Below, in pieces: positions 60,485 to 64,000 of a stretch of 64,000 bases of DNA. The translations under genes were made by a program, and so were the position numbers. Each line of letters starts with the position of its first letter. Within the stretch, counting starts at the first letter, position 1. The notes beneath the pieces are model-generated. The model worked only from the letters and a program-made list of their open reading frames with translations. It was not told the DNA's origin and did no database searches. Origin of the DNA: Wohlfahrtiimonas chitiniclastica DSM 18708 (GTDB taxonomy: Bacteria; Pseudomonadota; Gammaproteobacteria; Cardiobacteriales; Wohlfahrtiimonadaceae); NCBI RefSeq assembly GCF_000375345.1, contig NZ_AQXD01000003.1, positions 186,001 to 250,000 on the forward strand. The letters run 5' to 3'.

Positions 60485-63400
60485 TTACTCTGCACTGATG
60501 AAAAGTTCAGTGCCTTCATGTTCGCGTTCTTTCTCTAAGCGACGCTCATCATGATAGGCTAAACCTGTACCAGCAGGGATCAAACGACCCACAATAACGT
60601 TCTCTTTCAAGCCACGTAATTCATCACGTAAACCGCGAACAGATGCTTCTGTCAATACGCGTGTGGTTTCTTGGAACGATGCGGCTGAAATGAAGCTTTC
60701 AGTTGCCAATGATGCTTTTGTGATACCCAATAATACAGGTTCATAAGTCGCTGGCACTTTGCCTTCTTTGATCAAGCGTACATTTTCACGAAGCAATTGA
60801 GTTTTCTCAACTTGTTCACCTTTGATGAACTCAGAATCGTTCGCTTCCACGATTTCCACTTTACGAAGCATTTGACGCACGATCACTTCAATGTGTTTAT
60901 CAGAGATCTTAACACCTTGTAAACGGTAAACGTCTTGGATTTCTTTCACTAAGTAAGCTGCCAACTCTTTCACACCTAAGAGGCGTAAAATGTCGTGTGA
61001 ACTCATTTCACCATCGACGATGATTTCACCTTTCTCAACGCTTTCACCTTCGAATACGTTGATGTGACGCCATTTAGGAATCAATGCTTCATACGTCTGA
61101 CCTTCACGATCCGTGATGATTAAACGTTGCTTACCTTTGGTTTCCTTACCAAAGCTCACGATGCCTGAGATTTCTGCAAGGATTGCAGCTTCTTTCGGAC
61201 GACGCGCTTCAAATAAGTCGGCAACGCGTGGCAAACCACCCGTGATGTCGCGTGTTTTTGAAGATTCTTGTGGAATACGTGCTAATACGTCACCTAATGA
61301 TACCGGTGCATTGTCAGACAAGGAGATGATCGCACCCGCTGGCAATGTGTAGATTGCAGCAATGTCCGTACCTGGCAATGTTAATGGATCACCATTGGCA
61401 TCCACAACATGAATCGCAGGACGCTTATCTTTACCAGAAGAGCCACGAGATTTAGAATCTAACACGATCAAATGCGTTAAACCTGTAATTTCATCTGTTT
61501 GTTTCTGAACGTTGATGCCTTCATCGAAGTCTTCAAATTTCGCGAAACCAGTCACCTCAACGATGACAGGGTAAGTATGCGGATCCCATGTGGCAACGAT
61601 GTCACCCACGTTCACTGGCTCGCCTTCACCCACAGACAAGATCGCACCATATGGTACTTTATAGCGTTCACGGTTACGGCCGAATTCATCCGTGATGATG
61701 ATTTCACCAGAACGTGACGTAGATACCAATTGGTTATCCTTGTTCTTCACAGTTTTCATTTTCACAAGTTTGAGCAAACCTTTGGTTTTCACTTGTACGC
61801 TTGAAACTGCGGCTGTACTCGATGCCGTACCACCGATGTGGAACGTACGCATTGTTAACTGTGTACCTGGCTCACCGATGGATTGTGCAGCGATAACGCC
61901 CACAGACTCACCAGGATTGACCAAGTGACCACGACCAAGATCGCGACCGTAACATTTCGCACACAAGCCATGTAAGTTTTCACATGTGATGGCAGAGCGA
62001 ACGATCATTTCATCCACACCTTTTTCATCGAGGATTTCAGCGGCGGCTTCATCGATCAATGTACCCGCTGGGAACAATACTTCATCGCTGCCTGGAATGA
62101 ATACATCTTGTGCAGTCACTAAACCTAATACGCGCTCACTTAAACGCTCGATCACATCACCACCTTCTACGGTTGGTGTCATGAGTAAGCCGTCTGTTGT
62201 GCCACAATCTTCATTGATGACCACTAAGTCTTGTGCAACGTCTACTAAACGACGGGTTAAGTAACCTGAGTTCGCTGTTTTCAACGCCGTATCCGCCAAA
62301 CCTTTACGAGCACCATGCGTGGATACGAAGTATTGAAGAACGTCTAGACCTTCACGGAAGTTCGCTGTGATTGGCGTTTCGATGATCGAACCATCTGGTT
62401 TTGCCATCAAACCACGCATACCCGCTAACTGACGAATCTGTGCGGCACTACCACGCGCACCGGAGTCGGCCATCATAAAGATTGAGTTGAATGAATCTTC
62501 TAAGATTTCATTGCCATTCTCATCAATGTGACGATCTTTACTCAAGTTTTTCATCATCACTTTGGCCACTTCTTCGTTTGTACGAGACCAAATATCGATG
62601 ACTTTGTTGTAACGCTCACCGTTTGTCACCAAACCTTGTGCGTATTGTTCTTGAACTTCTTTCACTTCTGCTTCTGCAGCATGAATGATGCCAGCTTTTT
62701 CAGCAGGGATCACCATGTCTTCATAACCCACAGAAGAACCAGAACGCATCGCGTAGTAGAAGCCTGTATACATCAAGCGATCGGCAAAGATCACGGTGTC
62801 TTTCAAGCCTAAACGACGATAAGATTGGTTGATCAAGTTAGAGATCGCTTTTTTCGTCAAAGCACGATCAATGAACGCAAATGGGAAACCTTTTGGCAAG
62901 ATGTCAGACAACAAGACACGGCCAACGGTTGTTTCTACGCGGCGCAATACTTCGCCTTCTTTCATGTCTTCGAACATGTGCGCAGGTAAACGCACTTGAA
63001 TGCGCGCATGTACGCCCACTTCTTTGTTCAAATATGCACGAAGCACTTCAGCGTAATCAGCGAAGATCATGCCTTCACCTTTCGCACGTGCGCGATCACG
63101 CGTCATGTAGTACAAGCCTAATACAACGTCCTGAGATGGCACGATGATTGGCTCACCATTTGCAGGTGATAAGATGTTGTTTGAAGACATCATCAATGCA
63201 CGCGCTTCTAACTGTGCTTCGATGGACAATGGAACGTGTACCGCCATTTGGTCACCATCGAAGTCGGCGTTGAACGCTGTACATACGAGTGGATGCAACT
63301 GAATCGCTTTACCTTCAATCAAGATCGGTTCAAATGCTTGAATACCCAATCTATGCAATGTCGGTGCACGGTTCAATAATACTGGATGCTCAGAGATCAC

Positions 63401-64000
63401 CTCTTCTAAAACGTCCCAAACTTCAGGCGCTTCACGCTCAACCATTTTCTTCGCTGCTTTGATTTTCACAGCGATGCCGCGAGAGATCAATTTAGAGAAA
63501 ATGAATGGTTTGAAGAGTTCTAAAGCCATTTTCTTCGGTAAACCACATTGGTGTAAACGCAATGTTGGTCCAACCACGATCACAGAACGACCAGAGTAGT
63601 CAACACGCTTACCTAATAAGTTCTGACGGAAACGACCTTGTTTACCTTTGATCATGTCTGCTAAAGATTTCAATGGACGCTTGTTCGTGCCAGTGATCGC
63701 GCGACCACGACGACCGTTGTCTAACAATGAATCCACAGCTTCTTGCAACATACGTTTTTCGTTACGTACGATGATGTCAGGTGCGCTTAACTCTAACAAA
63801 CGTCTTAAACGGTTGTTACGGTTAATAACGCGACGATACAAGTCATTTAAGTCAGACGTTGCAAAGCGGCCGCCATCCAATGCAACCAATGGACGTAAAT
63901 CTGGTGGCAACACAGGCAATACTGTGAGGATCATCCACTCTGGTTTATTACCAGACTGAATGAAAGATTCAATCAATTTTAAACGCTTCGATAAACGTTT
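60485..64000 (-). CDS. rpoC: RNA polymerase beta' subunit, C-terminal ~1170 residues (5' cut by window edge)
   Basis: The frame is open to base 64000, so the N-terminal ~220 residues lie outside; the first in-frame start-like codon (63976) is internal. Landmarks: [52 protein letters not shown] (catalytic Mg, three Asp), the trigger-loop region [17 protein letters not shown] and zinc-2 cysteines [16 protein letters not shown]. It forms the catalytic clamp of RNA polymerase. In E. coli rpsLG precede and nothing like nusB follows; here nusB follows after a terminator. Confidence 0.98.
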   Translation of the reverse strand, partial: KRLSKRLKLIESFIQSGNKPEWMILTVLPVLPPDLRPLVALDGGRFATSDLNDLYRRVINRNNRLRRLLELSAPDIIVRNEKRMLQEAVDSLLDNGRRGRAITGTNKRPLKSLADMIKGKQGRFRQNLLGKRVDYSGRSVIVVGPTLRLHQCGLPKKMALELFKPFIFSKLISRGIAVKIKAAKKMVEREAPEVWDVLEEVISEHPVLLNRAPTLHRLGIQAFEPILIEGKAIQLHPLVCTAFNADFDGDQMAVHVPLSIEAQLEARALMMSSNNILSPANGEPIIVPSQDVVLGLYYMTRDRARAKGEGMIFADYAEVLRAYLNKEVGVHARIQVRLPAHMFEDMKEGEVLRRVETTVGRVLLSDILPKGFPFAFIDRALTKKAISNLINQSYRRLGLKDTVIFADRLMYTGFYYAMRSGSSVGYEDMVIPAEKAGIIHAAEAEVKEVQEQYAQGLVTNGERYNKVIDIWSRTNEEVAKVMMKNLSKDRHIDENGNEILEDSFNSIFMMADSGARGSAAQIRQLAGMRGLMAKPDGSIIETPITANFREGLDVLQYFVSTHGARKGLADTALKTANSGYLTRRLVDVAQDLVVINEDCGTTDGLLMTPTVEGGDVIERLSERVLGLVTAQDVFIPGSDEVLFPAGTLIDEAAAEILDEKGVDEMIVRSAITCENLHGLCAKCYGRDLGRGHLVNPGESVGVIAAQSIGEPGTQLTMRTFHIGGTASSTAAVSSVQVKTKGLLKLVKMKTVKNKDNQLVSTSRSGEIIITDEFGRNRERYKVPYGAILSVGEGEPVNVGDIVATWDPHTYPVIVEVTGFAKFEDFDEGINVQKQTDEITGLTHLIVLDSKSRGSSGKDKRPAIHVVDANGDPLTLPGTDIAAIYTLPAGAIISLSDNAPVSLGDVLARIPQESSKTRDITGGLPRVADLFEARRPKEAAILAEISGIVSFGKETKGKQRLIITDREGQTYEALIPKWRHINVFEGESVEKGEIIVDGEMSSHDILRLLGVKELAAYLVKEIQDVYRLQGVKISDKHIEVIVRQMLRKVEIVEANDSEFIKGEQVEKTQLLRENVRLIKEGKVPATYEPVLLGITKASLATESFISAASFQETTRVLTEASVRGLRDELRGLKENVIVGRLIPAGTGLAYHDERRLEKEREHEGTELFISAE

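Noticed and set aside
1-64000. CRISPR arrays, insertion sequences, prophage, tRNA or rRNA genes
   Set aside because: I looked for direct repeats with regular spacers, transposase motifs, phage genes and cloverleaf signatures and saw none.

Overview
The window is a dense stretch of bacterial chromosome with about 43% G+C by eye. The gene content is gammaproteobacterial: the YcgN, CysZ, RppH, RoxA, SpoT and ZapA types are present, and GyrA and FabH carry their key residues at E. coli numbering. The modest G+C, the shuffled gene order and the IalB-family protein suggest a deep-branching gammaproteobacterium, perhaps Cardiobacteriales (Wohlfahrtiimonas/Ignatzschineria type). That placement is inference from content. 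I saw no insertion sequence, prophage, integron, CRISPR array, tRNA or rRNA.

Layout. 1-9.2 kb, mostly plus strand: the tail of a DUF4139 gene, polyphosphate kinase, an SLC13 transporter with TrkA-C domains, an aromatic aminotransferase, a 31-residue membrane peptide, birA-coaX, a DUF1294 protein (minus) and an Slp-like lipoprotein. 9.2-25.8 kb, minus strand: sohB-priA; then yceD-rpmF-plsX-fabH-fabD-yciB-bolA-ppi (ribosomal protein, lipid synthesis, envelope); and upstream of these a tightly packed run apbC-dcd-map-ubiH-ubiI-coiled coil-zapA-HIT-yihY-ycgN-moaC. 26-33.5 kb: a lipoprotein (plus), then nnr-tsaE, a MATE exporter, and gyrA-marC. 33.6-41.1 kb: a complete haem-uptake operon (TonB receptor, binding protein, permease, ATPase), divergent from a triheme cytochrome c and a TsdA-like dihaem cytochrome. 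41.2-47 kb, plus strand: a Sel1 lipoprotein, a 600-bp non-coding region, a two-subunit bacterioferritin pair, MipA, CysZ, RppH and an AcuI-type reductase. 47-64 kb, mostly minus: a small zinc-ribbon protein, pnp-rpsO, rpoZ-spoT-sensor kinase-roxA-DUF192, gmk, an IalB-family protein (plus), tcdA, pilU, nusB and the 3' part of rpoC, cut by the window edge.

How it fits together. The region from 33.6 to 43.6 kb reads as an iron and haem district: haem import under a promoter that overlaps a Fur-like box, two c-type cytochromes that consume haem, and a bacterioferritin whose two subunits have complementary defects. Subunit 1 keeps the diiron residues but lacks the haem-ligating Met52; subunit 2 keeps Met52 but has lost most of the diiron centre. 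Between the cytochromes and the ferritins lies the most interesting candidate: a promoter-hairpin-terminator unit of about 83 nt with no credible ORF. Two UCCUCC motifs copy the anti-Shine-Dalgarno sequence, and a 10-nt block is exactly complementary to the ribosome-binding site of the TsdA-like gene.

Many start codons were moved from the longest open frame to an internal start with a proper ribosome-binding site; each case is stated in its entry.
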